Below are positions 39,301-52,302 of a stretch of 64,000 bases of DNA, one piece after another (position 1 is the first letter of the stretch; each line of letters opens with the position of its first letter). The position numbers and the translations under genes were made by a program. Source of the stretch: Rotaria macrura (lineage: Eukaryota > Rotifera > Eurotatoria > Philodinida > Philodinidae); assembly GCA_900239685.1 (NCBI GenBank), contig OENT01000044.1, positions 186,001 to 250,000 on the forward strand. The letters run 5' to 3'. A model generated the notes under the pieces. The model saw only the letters and a program-made list of their open reading frames with translations. It did no database searches and was not told the DNA's origin.

Positions 39301-41902
39301 AAAGTATAGTAAGAAAAAAAACTGTTCCTCATAATAGGATAAAGTATATTGACATATTTGTTTTATTTATCGAGCTAGTGTTTGTTATGTAAGTATATCA
39401 TTTATCTAAATTTTAGTCGACATACAGTATATATGAAAATCATATAGAAATAGAAAAATATCAATGAGCGACAAAACGTCTCTACAATTGAACTGAACAC
39501 GCGCATTCGTCAACAAAAAACATACTTTGTTTTTCAAGGACAGCACACTCACAGGGATATGTATATTTATATATAGATAGATTAAGTTGAAAAGTTCGAT
39601 GGTAAGTGGAAAATACATGCTTGCACTTGCACAAACACTTGAAGTTTCGGGAATGTATGACGTATAGGAAATGCATTATCAGAAAAGGCTTCGTCTTTCG
39701 AACAAATATTAAGCAATAGAACGACGGAAAAATCATAAATATGTAGTGCAGAAGAGTGAAGATGTGTGGCTTTGTTTGTAGCATTCCATAACTTATTTTT
39801 GTGAATTCAGACAAAACGTGAAGTCAACGTAAGTTATAATTTGCATGTTTTCTAAACATTTCACACGATTGATAATGATATTTAGAATAGTCTAATATTC
39901 ATAGTTGAATTGATATACTTCTATGATAGTTCTTTCTTTTTCAGCTAACATTGATTGCAATTTTGCATGTATAGAACTAGCGTAAGAAAAAAACGAACAA
40001 CTTGATGTCGACTAATAACCATGTATCTATGTCATAGGTTCTATATCTACATAGAATGGTTATACTCATGATATTTGTCTAATTATTTATATTTATCATG
40101 GACGTATCAATCTCAAAGTAATATTTCTGAGACTTATCTTGTCATAAAAACGCATCTTTTTAACTTTGCATCAACTATCTTCATGTAGTGAAGAGTCACT
40201 TGGGTATTTGTCAAATCCTATTAGATGACTTTTGTTTTCCAAGACATATGTATTCATTTATATTAAATGTTATGATAGAAATATAGTAATCAAACAAGTT
40301 GCGTGCAAGTTTACATTTCATAGCGATCGGGTGTAGTCATTTCATTTTCAGCTTAGTTGTGCATCCGCTATCAATTGGTACTACTTCAGGATTTCTATCA
40401 TCATAACTTCGATTAAACCAAATGGGAACAAAAAAGGATGCATTTAATGAGAGACTACAACATAGAAATTTGAAACTAATAAAGAGTGAAACAAGGAGAA
40501 ATGTAAGTAATTTAATGATGAATAAAAAAACATTTTAGCTTTCTTTTCTTCTTCATGCTTTTTTTTCTTCAAGATAATAATATATCTGGAGACTATGCAT
40601 AAGTATATACATATATATATATATATGTATGGTTTTCTCTTCTTGTGTCTACAACTAGATTAAGATTAGAAACCAGTATGAAGCTTACACATCACTATTC
40701 TTATCTCATGGAAAAAATCTTTGTTTTCTCATACTTCCTATGTAGAATATTCATGCCAACTTGGTTTTTCTGCTCCTTGCTGTATGAACATGTAACATTA
40801 TTGACGTGATTTTTCGTAATAGAATTAGAATACGAGATCAAATAAAAATGTCAGGCAATATGGGTTTTTTTTCTCATATTCTAAATTAAAGAAAAAAAAC
40901 AGATAAGCGATATATTCCATGCTTCGATGAAACTCAAATCAAATATATGAACATCATCGTTGTTCACAGATATACAAACAAGAAAACTTAGCCGAAAGCA
41001 AAGTTGAATCGTGTCAATGTCTGCTTTTCGCTCGTTTTTTCCTCTTTTCTTTTTCTTTTCTTTCCATGTCGGCTTGAGCAAAACATGATGTTAATGATAA
41101 TCATTTTTGCGTAGCATGAAATGTATGGTAAGAGAGACCATGTTTTGCGGGAGTTTCCTGTTCATTCACCTACAATACCAAAAATATAGATATTAATATT
41201 TTTGCTATGAATTTTCGTTGAAAAATTAAATTTGAACAGTCATAATGAGAAAGAAAATGTTAGTGAGAACATAGAAATGAAAATCGATCATTTTCTTTAA
41301 TAAAAAGATATATTAAGCATTTTAGTTTGAACACTAGATTAATACTTTTCTGTAAAACAATATTCACTCCTTGGCACATGTAAATTGTAAGAATGATATT
41401 ATTGTGTTTATTCAGTCTAGTGAAAAAAGAATTCGCATAGTATGCGACAGCTGAAGTATTTATCATTACTTTTTATAATAAAGAATCTCAAGTAGATACT
41501 TTGTCACATAGGATTGCTTTTAAATTGGTGCAATGTGTCACTGGAAGTATTCAACACATTAGTTGATATGTAACGATGAACACTATCTTTCTCTAGATGT
41601 ACGTTGAACAAAATTTGCAAATCTTTGTCTTTTATATTTATCTCTCGTGCACGTGTCATCCTTGGTTTGCTAATAGTAAATTGAGTTAAGCGGAAATGAA
41701 GAAAAAGAATGTAAATCTAGCGGATTCAGGTGTTTTATAATAATGTTTTTCTTCGTGAGAACAATCTATATAGTACATCGTATTTTTTTCTATTTTCATC
41801 ATTTTTTTTGTCGTCTTTTAATAAGTATATATATATATATATATGTGTGTGTATTCTATTTGTTGTGTGTTTTATTAATGAAAAATATTTATTTTCCTCT
41901 GT
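36326..41902. other. 5.6-kb stretch without a recognised gene
   Basis: AT-rich DNA between uL16m and the GPCR. Short frames occur on both strands (for example 39482-39814 minus) but show no domain and overlap one another. A TA-rich microsatellite lies at about 40605-40627 and a TA then TG run at 41825-41852. Confidence 0.5.
41825..41852. repeat. TA/TG microsatellite
   Basis: TATATA run passing into GTGTGT about 60 bp upstream of the GPCR start codon. Confidence 0.8.
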
Positions 41903-41904
41903 AG
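41903..41904 (+). promoter_or_regulatory. Probable trans-splice acceptor before the GPCR
   Basis: ATTTTCCTCTGTAG followed by ATTAATATA, 9 nt before the ATG at 41914. It has the same TAG/ATT-A arrangement as the acceptors before eL21 and uL16m. Confidence 0.5.
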
Positions 41905-41913
41905 ATTAATATA

Positions 41914-43396
41914 ATGAATATAACAATCGATACTGATCTTGATATTAATGGAAGTCTTGCAGATGATTGGGAAACTTATCGAGCTTATACACGATTTTTT
42001 TATATAACAGATGAAGTTTTTCTATATGCTAATCCAATATTAATTCTGATTGGTGCGTCCAATCTATGTTTGTACGTAGAATACTCTAGTTGAATTTATT
42101 TTTATTTCAGGTATTCCGACACATGCATTGTCCATGGCAATATTTCTTCGTAAACGTATGTGTCGTTATCCTGTATCTGTATTTATGGCTATGTTGTCAT
42201 TAGCCAATATTCTTATACTGGCTGGTCCAGTAACCATGCAATGGCTCAATCACAAGGTGTTTATTGGTTTCGTTGTAACAGGTTCACAATTCATATGTGG
42301 CTTTCACGTTTACATTGATTTAGTTGGTTCATCAATCAATTCTTGGTTGATATTAATGATTGCTGTCGAACGATATTTATCTGTAACAAAACCATTTTTA
42401 ATTCGAACAAGTTTTAATCGACGACAAGCATGGATTATTGTTTTTAGTGTATTTCTAGTTTCACTTATAGCACCACTTGGTCTTGCTATAGTTGCATCGA
42501 ATGTTGATGAGTGTCTTTTATTTTTTTCTAAAACATATCAAATTATTGGTTCAATACAGATCTTTTTTATCTATGTTTTACCATCAATATTTATATTAAC
42601 ACTAAGTATCATAACAATACATAAATTACGAAATCGCATACGTTCAAGTGGTTCAAGACGAATTCATATTAGTGTTATGTTGATTGCCGTTTCATTTTCA
42701 TTTATAACATTTACAATGCCATATCAAATATGTTGGTATTGGCTTTTTTCAACAGCTATTGGTAGTGTTAAATTAAATCTAAAAGTTAATATTCTTAATA
42801 TTGGTTTTCGTTATTTATCATTAACAATAAGAAATCTAAATTATACATTGAATTTCTTTTTATACTCCTTAACATCAACTGTTTTTCTAAAAGAAGTATT
42901 TACATTAGTGCACTGTGATTATGTCTTGAACAGAACGTTTCTTGGACGTAATCCAACATTTCGTAGTTTATGTCAATTTTTTACTGTGCCCGATGAACAA
43001 CGTGAACAACAACCATTCAATAAATCTGTTGATCGTGAACGATTAAATACTGAAAATAATGTCACCAATCATAATTACCAAAGTTTTTCATACCACATGC
43101 CTTCGCAGAAAATTTCGTCAAAAGTTGATCTAGAACGGTCTAATGATCAATATTTAAATGGACATAACGATATAAATGCAGCTAAAACAAATGTATCCAT
43201 TGACTTAAAACCATTGAAAAACAAACCAAAACCAAAAAAATTAAAATGGAATTTAAAAGCAACCAATAAAAGTATATCATCCAGTCATTTACATTTTAAT
43301 GATGATGACGATCAACAACAACAGCAGCAATTAAAACTACAATTATCATCTAGTTTTACTTCATCGTCGAATATTAATGAAATAAATCATAAATAA
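41914..43396 (+). CDS. Rhodopsin-class G-protein-coupled receptor, peptide-receptor type
   Basis: Seven-helix plasma-membrane receptor, 474 residues, exons 41914-42052 and 42111-43396; the 58-bp intron falls inside helix 1. The N-terminus has glycosylation sites NIT (residue 2) and NGS (12). Helix 2 has LSLAN where class A usually has Asp2.50. Helix 3 starts after the conserved Cys (SQFIC) and ends with ERY (133-135) in place of DRY. The second loop has a partner Cys (DECLLFF). Helix 6 has FTMPYQ for CWxP, and helix 7 has NYTLNFFLYS for NPxxY. The NFFLY form is common in FMRFamide and other invertebrate peptide receptors, which is the best guess at ligand class. The 150-residue tail is Lys/Asn/Ser-rich with a QQQQQQ run. 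Ligand unknown. The NPF gene in this window is 26 kb away, and pairing with it would be speculation. Confidence 0.88.
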
Positions 43397-46300
43397 CAAG
43401 AATAAACTTATATTTATATACATTTTTTCTGTTGTCTGTACGTATGTATGTATGTATGTATGTATGTATGTATGTATATGTGTGTATTGAATTCATTTTT
43501 ATTTTTCGTTCACCTGTTTCAATCTTGATGCTAGCAAATTAAGAATTCTTTGTTGTTACTCTAAATCAAAGTTGAACATATAATGTCACAGATATTATGC
43601 TTTTGAAATGACATAGTTATCTATGATTAATGAAGCAATAGTACCATATCCTTCATCGATATATAAGACATGCAAATAATACTCGAGCTGCAAGGACATT
43701 AATAATTCAAATTTAGATAATTACACATTGACTCGATCATTCAATATTTACAACATTCTATCATCATCTTGAATAAAGATTTTCATAGTAAATGAATTCA
43801 TAGTTTCAATGACGTCAAACAACCAAAATATGTTGCAATGCGCTATTCTCTTCCACTCATATGATTCATCGTAACAATATTAATCTAATCTAATACAAGG
43901 TTAATTGTTAAAAAAATCCCTAAAGTTCAATAAGTTTTAAATGAACCCCTCTATAATGCATCGTCATTCTTATAATTGCGTGTTTATGTCAATAGTAGAG
44001 GCTTTTAAAGATTGCTTTTTCAAAAATATTCAAGTTTACTATTCATTTATTTCTTATTATGAAATTTGTTTCTTTTTAACAATGTAGGTTTTCTTCAATT
44101 TTCATAAAAGAGTTCAATGAAATCTTTTGATATTTTTATGCTAATAATAAAACTCTATGTTGAGATGAGAAGATTTTTTTCTCACACGATTAAACTAAGA
44201 ATGAACTGTAGTATAGCTTCAATAGAATTTTAAAATACCAAGAAAAAATTCATCATTTTTCATTCCATGTATTTCATTATAAATTTTAATTAGTCTTTAA
44301 AATATTCTAAGGCAAATGCATGCTTTTATTTTATCCAGATATTCTTTTATACATGTTTTTACTTTTAAATCTCTCTGATCTTTCATTTTTTTCGTAGTCA
44401 TACTTTCTTTTCTTCTTTTCAAATAAATAATGAATGAATAGTATTAATATGATTTACTGCTCAAGCTTATATCTAATATCTACTATTGAAAATTAAAAAT
44501 AGATTCCATATTATTATCAATATAATTCAAAGAAAAATTGTTTTGATCACGTATTCGATTGATAATTTTATTTTCAACGAATAGAAATCGTTTGATTTGA
44601 ATGAAGAATATTGTTTTTCTATTACAGATAAGAAAAACAGATGAATACTTTTTGTTGTTGTTTTTACGATCGACATGTTTATGAGATTCAAAGCCTCTAG
44701 TCAAACTGAAGTTGATTATACGACAAAAACATTTACTTTAATAAGATATACAACAATTTGAAATAAAGATTCTTTACTTAGTTTTCCTCTAACGAGAGAG
44801 AATAACATGAATGTCTGCGAGATATGGCATGAGCAAATGAAAATTTTCAAATTTTGAAAACATTCATTTAACTTATGAATACTGGCTTATTACTGATGTT
44901 TAGTTTTTGAAATGAAAAACAAAGCTCCTCACTTTGATCTTTGTTTACGAGTAAGACTAATGAAGAAATTGTCCAAACACAAAGGATCCGAAGACCTATT
45001 CGAATCTAAAATTTTCATGTGCTTAAGAGAAAAATAGTCTGCATGACAACTTTTAGTTGTTTTTCTTGGAGATCGTTCGCATGAATCGAATTATAAATGT
45101 TCAAGATCGAGGCTGACTCTAGACGAAGAAAATTGTCAATATCTACTGAAAGAAATCTACGATGAAATGTTGTTCGATTCTTGACGACTCATTGTAAAAT
45201 TCGTCTTCAGCAAAAAACATGATTTACAAGAGAAAAATCAGTGTCGTTATTAGTTGTTCACTGAGTTAATTAATAGAAACGTACGATCTATACTTATTTA
45301 GATGTGACACGCATAAATACTGAAACAGTTCCTTTTCTCTATCGATCTTGATGGAGACCATTGAACAAGAACTTGTCTGCCTGTGTGAATGAGTATGAAG
45401 AGTTATGTAGGCCACAAGCACAATATCTAGTCACGTACTTACTTAGTGTAGACAGGAATTGACATGTTTTTATTGTTCTATAAGTATTTACTATGCGAAA
45501 AAGGAGAAACCGGAAAAATATATCGATAGTAATCTTGATGGCAACAACAAGAAGAACCCTAAATAGAGCAACGGTATTCTCAATCGTTCTCTTGTTTTCA
45601 ACAGTGATTATTTACATAGAAAATCAAGCAACTTTTTATTGATTGCATATATATGCCTGTAGCATCTCATGTTTTTCGATTCTTGTGTACCTTGTCATCA
45701 ATCAAAGATTGCAATTTTCAACGAATAGATGTTATTGCTTTATCTCATTTGTTTACAATGATATTAATTTTATTATATATTTTCACAGATCTGTATTGAC
45801 TATTAACTTTTTGCGCGTCTTCTTTTCATAGTATGATTATTGAAATACTTCGTTTTGAAAAATGAACATAGACTTGCAAGCAGACTGTTACCCAATTTAT
45901 TCAATAAAGTGCTATTCTGTGTTGTATGCAAGGCAGGGTGGATGGAAAAAAAAACTACAAAAGTGAAATTCTATCAGAAATGATTTTAGAATCGATAAAA
46001 CCTCAAATGCTTACTTAGAAAATTTTCATTTGCTAAGGATAAGCCTGACCCATACAAGCATGTTTTATCTTCTTTTAACAGAGTGCATGTATGAGTGATT
46101 ACCATTCATTTATATGGAATAATAGATAAAAAAGAAAATTCGATTCATTTTGTACGTTCGATGCTCATATGAATCTACTTAAAAATCCATCGTCGACTAT
46201 AACAGATCTGTTTCTGACAATACAATACAAATACAACATGTTTCAAGAATATAGATTTGATATTCGCAATGGTTCATTTCCTTTTCATGTCAGTGTATTT

Positions 46301-46808
46301 ATAGTGAGTCGAATTTTCAAGAATCCAAATGTAATAGAAAGCTGTTCGTTTTAGACTCGTTCAATTAATTTACATAATCGTAATTATTATAAAGCTCAGT
46401 ATCTGAATCATTTGATTCGTTGAAAAATCCTATTGTTCGGGATCATTTTTAATATAGACAGTCATCCAAAGTAAATTATACTCGGTGTTCGACTTGCTTT
46501 TTTTACTTCTAGGTTTTACCATACATTAAAATGAAAGAAAAAAAAATTTGCCATGGACAAAGAATGTCCAGTAACAATAAATACGTTCCGATTCGTTTCT
46601 GAAACAAAACAATTAACTTACAAAAATCATGGAAAATTGAACAAGTTTGTATAGTAATTAAGTTATTTAAAATACTGAAGTTTTGTTAAAATAAAATTCA
46701 TCGACATTCAACGCATACTGTTTGTTCTTACGAGAAATAAACTTAATACTGTGTTTTGCTTTTCAAATCCGAACTATAAGATATCATTGATTAATTTATA
46801 CTAAATTG
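43397..46808. other. Intergenic DNA between GPCR and GIY-YIG gene
   Basis: An AATAAA just after the GPCR stop (43401) is a likely polyadenylation signal. A GTAT tetranucleotide repeat follows at 43441-43486. The remaining 3.3 kb is AT-rich without a supported gene. Confidence 0.55.
43441..43486. repeat. GTAT tetranucleotide microsatellite
   Basis: About nine GTAT units then GTGTGT, 45 bp past the GPCR stop, so likely within or just after its 3' UTR. Confidence 0.9.
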
Positions 46809-47420
46809 TCAATATAATCGTCGCTGATGTATATCGAATTTAGCATAGCATTCATCGGCACAATGTGAATCTCGTCCACACCGAGCACAATTCAATCTAT
46901 CACCATCATCGTGGAAAGTGGCGTAACAATTATCTTCTAAATGTGAATTTCTACCACATCGATTACGTCGTATTGAAGTCGAGCGATGGTTACATGTATT
47001 TGCATAATGTCCATATTCTCCACATTTAAAACATTGAATTTTTGTTGACGCTTGAACCGCTTGATTTCGATTCGGACAATGCTTCGACATGTGTCCATTT
47101 TGTCCACAACTATAGCATCCAGCTGTATTTAGTGCTGTCAAAATAGAATTTCGTTGTTCTGATGTTAGATTTAAATTGCACCACTGTGCACCTCGAACAT
47201 GATCTATACCATACTTTTTCATATATTCCAAGGTTATTTTCATTTCATCGAAATCACTAGTCATAGGTTCGATTTTAATTACGCTTTGAGGTTCATACTG
47301 CTTCGTCCATTCACTACCACATTCACCTTGGACATGTTCAACGAATCGTCGGTCGACATCTGACGATTTTCCAATATAATACTTATTCTGTTTACATTTT
47401 AAAACATAAATTTTTTCCAT
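46809..47420 (-). CDS. GIY-YIG nuclease domain fused to CCHC zinc knuckles
   Basis: Single-exon frame of 203 residues. Residues 1-30 match the GIY-YIG nuclease core: IYVLKC at 4-9 (the GIY strand), YYIGKS at 14-19 (the YIG strand), then DVDRRFVEH with the expected Arg at 24/25. From 101 there are zinc knuckles of the CX2CX4HX4C type: C102-C105-H110-C115, C130-C133-H138-C143, a third lacking its first Cys (C155-H160-C165, Arg at 152), and C178-C181-H186-C191. GIY-YIG domains cut DNA; CCHC knuckles bind single-stranded nucleic acid, so a nucleic-acid endonuclease is the natural inference. The expected catalytic Glu of GIY-YIG is not obvious, so activity is uncertain. An acceptor TGTATTTTAG on the minus strand ends 3 nt before the ATG. 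No transposase or reverse transcriptase lies beside it. Confidence 0.82.
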   Translation of the reverse strand: MEKIYVLKCKQNKYYIGKSSDVDRRFVEHVQGECGSEWTKQYEPQSVIKIEPMTSDFDEMKITLEYMKKYGIDHVRGAQWCNLNLTSEQRNSILTALNTAGCYSCGQNGHMSKHCPNRNQAVQASTKIQCFKCGEYGHYANTCNHRSTSIRRNRCGRNSHLEDNCYATFHDDGDRLNCARCGRDSHCADECYAKFDIHQRRLY

Positions 47421-47423
47421 GAT

Positions 47424-47425
47424 CT
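47424..47425 (-). promoter_or_regulatory. Probable trans-splice acceptor before the GIY-YIG gene
   Basis: On the minus strand CTGTATTTTAG is followed by ATC and the ATG, so the transcript must receive its leader by splicing, cis or trans. Confidence 0.5.
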
Positions 47426-50400
47426 AAAATACAGTTTCGGTATACGTTGCAAAACATACGAAGAGATAGATAAAGAAAGAAAATTGTATAGTATGTCACT
47501 TAAACTAATGCAAATCAAGACTAGGGTTGGTACTTTACCGGATAGAGTCAAGATAAACCGCTAGTACTCTTTGAGACGGCTCATAGATTTCAAGATTATG
47601 TCTCGATGATACCGAACACAGGTTCGCATCACTGATTCCTACTTTAAGAAACTATAAACATGATAGAATGATTTGATGATGGATGCTAAATACGAAATAT
47701 TTGATGCGGCAAATTAATCATCGAGTCTACTTCTCGACCAATATATACTGCATGTTACACGTTAATATTGAAGTACAGCCAGAATAATTACCTATATTAG
47801 TTTTTGTGTACAAACTATGCAATCAATCTAACAGGAGAACTATGGAAAATAAATGTCTCGATATTCTTATGTGCTAGTAGAGAACTATGGTATGGTTTTG
47901 GATGTTGACAGACATGAGATAGTTCGCATCATAAAAGCGTAGAACTTTTTGAATCAGAGCAGAAACCGAAAAAAGAATAATTTATTATGTCTTTAACAAT
48001 ATCACATAGCTAAATACATGTGGTATAATCTAAAACAATAGTAACTATTATATAAAAATCATACATAACAAATGAAAATCTTAAGAGTGATATCTGTATT
48101 GTGACTTTCGTCGACTATAAACCAATAATAAGGTAAGCATTGAAAACGATTTGTTAAAATGTTTTGCACCGAGGCTGCTAACAAGGTTTGTCGAAATGTA
48201 AAATAGAATGGAACTGTAAAAGCATGTTGGCAACTTTGCTACGTATCAATGAATCTCTTTGCCGATCGAGACGACATTAATTTAATAAATAATGCCGATT
48301 GAAAGAGAAATCTATACATATATATATACATATACATCGAATATCTAGTACAAACATCTTCCGGGTTTCTACTGTAAACTATGTATGAAAAAACACGCAA
48401 TTAAATCAAGTCACAGAAGACATTGTCACTACGCTAGTATCATGTATCTAATAATAATCAATATGCCAAATATGATTCAGTAACCATTTCGCGCACGACA
48501 TTTTTTCTAAAGTGTGCGTATGCTCAAGTGATACCAGTCTAAATCACTCCTCATAGACTAACTACATTCAAATTTTTCCATGTTCTGATCTGCTTTCAGG
48601 TTTGCTCACAGAGTTCGCTCATTAATTGTAGCTAGAAAATGTTTACATTTTCTCGTACAAAGACCGTCAGCATAGCTTTATCAATTATTTAGGTATCGAT
48701 TTAATTTGAGCAGACATGGGCGTAGAAAACCATAAATTCTCTGCACATGTATACATTGAGATTGAAAGATTGCATGAAGGGCATTATAAGTATTGATCAA
48801 ATCTACATTTGTTCTAGATATATTTAATGCATGGAATTCCACCCCAAGCTCGTTTGAGAATCATGTTCGGTTTCGAAGATTTGGAACCGGCGTAGCATGA
48901 TTACTCCTCGCATGATTCCAGAAGAACTTATTTGTTTGTTTGAAAGTATATAACTAACTTAACATCATCGCAGCTTAGAGTAAAGCAACAGACCAAGCTA
49001 GCTCTGTCTATTATTCTGCTTCATAGATTATATGCATATCGTCTGAATTGAAAAACGATGTAACACCAAAGCCAATGTACTCAATAGTACTGATGTATCT
49101 TTACCTGTCCACAATTACGATGTTCACTCCACATGAACTGAAAACTGTCACGCAATATACGATGATGACCTCTTCAAATTACTTTTAAGACAAGAGATGG
49201 CGTTCGACAGCACGAAGCACAAATTTATACCGAGGATTGCATAACAAGTCGAAATCGAGAAATGAAACTTTGAAAATATTCCTAATATTCGAAAATTACC
49301 AAACGATATTTAAGTTTTACGGTTTGATGGAACTATATGAACTTCAGTAAAAAAAATTGTTCTATGATGTTCAATGAAACATATTGACATGAAAAACAGT
49401 TCTACTAGGGTATACTAAAGATACGACAATACAAAAATACTTCTTCTATTATTTACTTATCTTCATCGACATCGTAGCAATAATATATAGCCGTCATAAA
49501 AAGTCTCGCCTTTAGCTGTAAAAATCGATAAAATGACATGAGCACCCGATCTTGAAGACTCATTCAGTGTCAACAATCATATTTAGCATTAATGAAGCAT
49601 CTAGAAGATAAGATATTAAGACACTTTGATACATATCGTCTACAACCAAATGCGCATAATGTAACACCGATGTACCATTTTAAACTTCGGTGCTCGTCTC
49701 TCTTAGACGTTACCTCTTCGCTTACTGATAATCTTAAAATGTTGTATCTTTTCGTTTCTCTCTGATAAAAGATAAAATGAATACAAGCAAATAGAATATT
49801 CATCCTTATTGTTGTAAAACAAAGAACCACAAACATTGTGTCCAAGAGATTCAAATATATTAAAACTCAAGGAAATTCTGGTTGTCTGTATACACTTGTT
49901 TTACAATTAAAAATTTTCGTTCATGGGCATCATTTAATCAATGAAGCCGTCACGTACATTGGTTCAGTTCATAAAGATGATCAACCTCTTTACTATTGAC
50001 AAGCATAAAATGATGATCTTTACTAGTATATTCTTGACTGATACATTCAGAATGAAACGAAAAGTTTGTTGGTATGATTTTACAATCCATCGCCTCATCC
50101 TTCAAATTGAAAAAGAATAATAGTAATCAGCATCAATGTTTCTTTCAACATCATTCATTATACATGTCCTCTTCAATTATTCCAGCAGTATATCGACGTA
50201 TTTTCGATATCATTGAATCACCTTTGTCAGCTCATAACACCAAACCAACCATGATACCTGATATTTCATCTAAAATGAGCATTAGAACCTACTCATAGGT
50301 TGCTGGTTTTTCTTGATGTTCCTCCGGAATTTAGTGTTAGCGCAGTATTTTATCGACGATGATTGTCTGCCACTATCTATTGCTCATCATAAAAATGTTG

Positions 50401-50904
50401 ATCTCAAATTCGTTGATTACAAATACTTTGTTTGTTATTTATATCATTCAAAGAAGGGCATGGGTAATAGTGTGTACTAGTGGCTGTGTCTAGGAGTATT
50501 CTTCTGTCCTTTCCCCTTCTTTCTATCCTTGATTGACTTACATTTGGATCTACAAATTTTCACAACAACAATCAGTTGATTCATACACGTATCCTTTGTT
50601 TCATTGTAGTTTCCCTGAATACGACCATTTACGATCCGAAACAGTACACGAATGGACAAGATTTACCTTTAACATTGAGCACAGGGAAATGGTACCCAAA
50701 TAAGAGGCCGGTTTTTTTCATGATTTTCAATTGTATACGTATCGAAATGTCATTAGGATACGGTAGAATGTCGGTGCTCGATATTATAGCAGTATACGAT
50801 CTATTAATCAGTGGTAAAGTAACTGTAAGCAGCCGTATATAGCACGTATCTTTGAACCTGAGACAGAATCTTAGGAAAATAAATTGCCTCAAAAATCAAA
50901 TGAT
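47426..50904. other. 3.5-kb stretch without a recognised gene
   Basis: No domain or exon chain is supported. Overlapping frames on opposite strands at 50576-50892 have no recognisable content, and composition does not favour either strand. Confidence 0.5.
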
Positions 50905-50912
50905 ATGTATAG
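50905..50912 (+). repeat. Target-site duplication, left
   Basis: ATGTATAG, identical to 52439-52446, directly outside the terminal inverted repeat of the 1.5-kb transposon. Confidence 0.8.
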
Positions 50913-50940
50913 TAGATTCCTGCAGGTTACGACTTTTTTG

Positions 50941-51024
50941 TAACCTAGACCTAACCTACTGAATAACTTCGTAACTTTCTCCTACCCTAACCTATAGACT
51001 TCATAACCTTAACCTGTCCTATCA
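50941..51024 (+). repeat. CCTAACC-type subterminal repeats, left
   Basis: Irregular AACCTA/CCTAACC units (CCTAGACCTAACC, CCCTAACC, CCTTAACC) near the left end of the transposon. They resemble telomere repeats in composition but have no regular period. Confidence 0.75.
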
Positions 51025-51611
51025 CAGAGATTTTTCATCTTACTACCTATCATACTCTTAGAGTTGCAAGTTTAAGAAAAAGTCAGTATGAAGTTTTTCT
51101 TCAATATGTTTCAGCTTATTTTATTGATTTTGCAGCGAGAATCAAATACAAGATTTTAAAATATTTCGAAAGCATTTTAAAAATAAAATATCATTAATAA
51201 CATCATTGCTTAAGTTAAGTTAAGTTTTGTCTTCTTTTTGACAGAAAAGATGTCAGAAACATAGGCGGCGCAGCCTTAGGCTAGGAAGAGCTCAAATATT
51301 TGAAAAAAATGCAGATTTCATCTTGATTCTATGCTTGATAAGCGAAAGCGGTTAGAAAAGGCGATGCTTATTTTCCCCTAATTTAAGTGCAACCTGATCC
51401 TGAGTGGTTGGCGTATATGTTTGAATGTTTTTGAAAGATCGTCACTCATTAACTCTAGCGGCTACTTTATGAAGATAAAGGGAAGTAGTTAGAATACATT
51501 TATGACGTCGACGTGTTTTTATTTATCATTAGAATTTGTATCATTTTCTGTATTTTACTTTTGAAAGATTTTGAAATGATAAACAAGCAGTAAGATTCGT
51601 GAAAAAAATAA

Positions 51612-51856
51612 ATGTCGACACCGACATCAACAAAACAGCTTCAAATTATATCTGTTTTTGAAAACGAAACACAAAAAGCGCCCGAACCTGCTAGAATTCA
51701 TCTAGCTAGTTCAAATAATTCATCGATTCATTTATCTAATGATCATGAAAATGTGAATTCAGCTTAAGAATGTATGCCAACAGAACTGGTAGAAGTTTCT
51801 ACTTCTAATAATGACGCAACAACTGTTTAATCATGTCCTTATTCCTCAGTTGCATG
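51612..51856 (+). pseudogene. Decayed reading frame inside the transposon
   Basis: Frame starting MSTPTSTKQLQIISVF, with a stop at 51765, then continuing in the same frame (ECMPTELVEVSTSNNDATTV), a stop at 51834, SCPYSSVA and a final stop. Protein-like composition across two stops suggests a relic of a longer Ser/Thr-rich N-terminus, perhaps of the element's transposase. No catalytic domain remains to prove this. Confidence 0.4.
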
Positions 51857-52302
51857 AATGAACTCTAGATTAGTTAGACTCGAACAGCATTTGTTATGAT
51901 TTTCTTTGAAAAGGATCGGAGTAGAAAAACCTGTTTTCGGGTATGAAAAATAGTTTTTGTACCTATGATTGTTTCATTTGCTTTAGTCAAGGTTGAAGAT
52001 TGTTCATGCTTATGTTGATAATGAAATAAAAAGTTTTATAGTGTACTCGAATTTTCGATTGCTCCGAGGGCATGCAAATGAGTCAGTGCAGAACATTTTC
52101 TGATTGAAAGTTGTGACAACGCAATTTAAAAATCTGTTTTGTCGCCTAATGTCGACTTTCTATTGTTATTCTCAAAAAAATGTGAGCCCATCTAAGTTAG
52201 AAACGTTCCACCGCCTATCGTCAGAAATGTATATTAAGTTCGACCTTGTAAAAATTATATCTATGTGAATTCATCCTTAGTTTTACTCCTATACTTTTTT
52301 TA

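Noticed and set aside
42128..43396. GPCR starting in the second exon
   Set aside because: The frame begins with TTG and lacks the N-terminus and half of helix 1; the upstream exon 41914-42052 joins in phase and supplies them.
50576..50892. Overlapping frames on opposite strands as a gene
   Set aside because: Neither strand shows a domain, splice signals or a better composition than the other.
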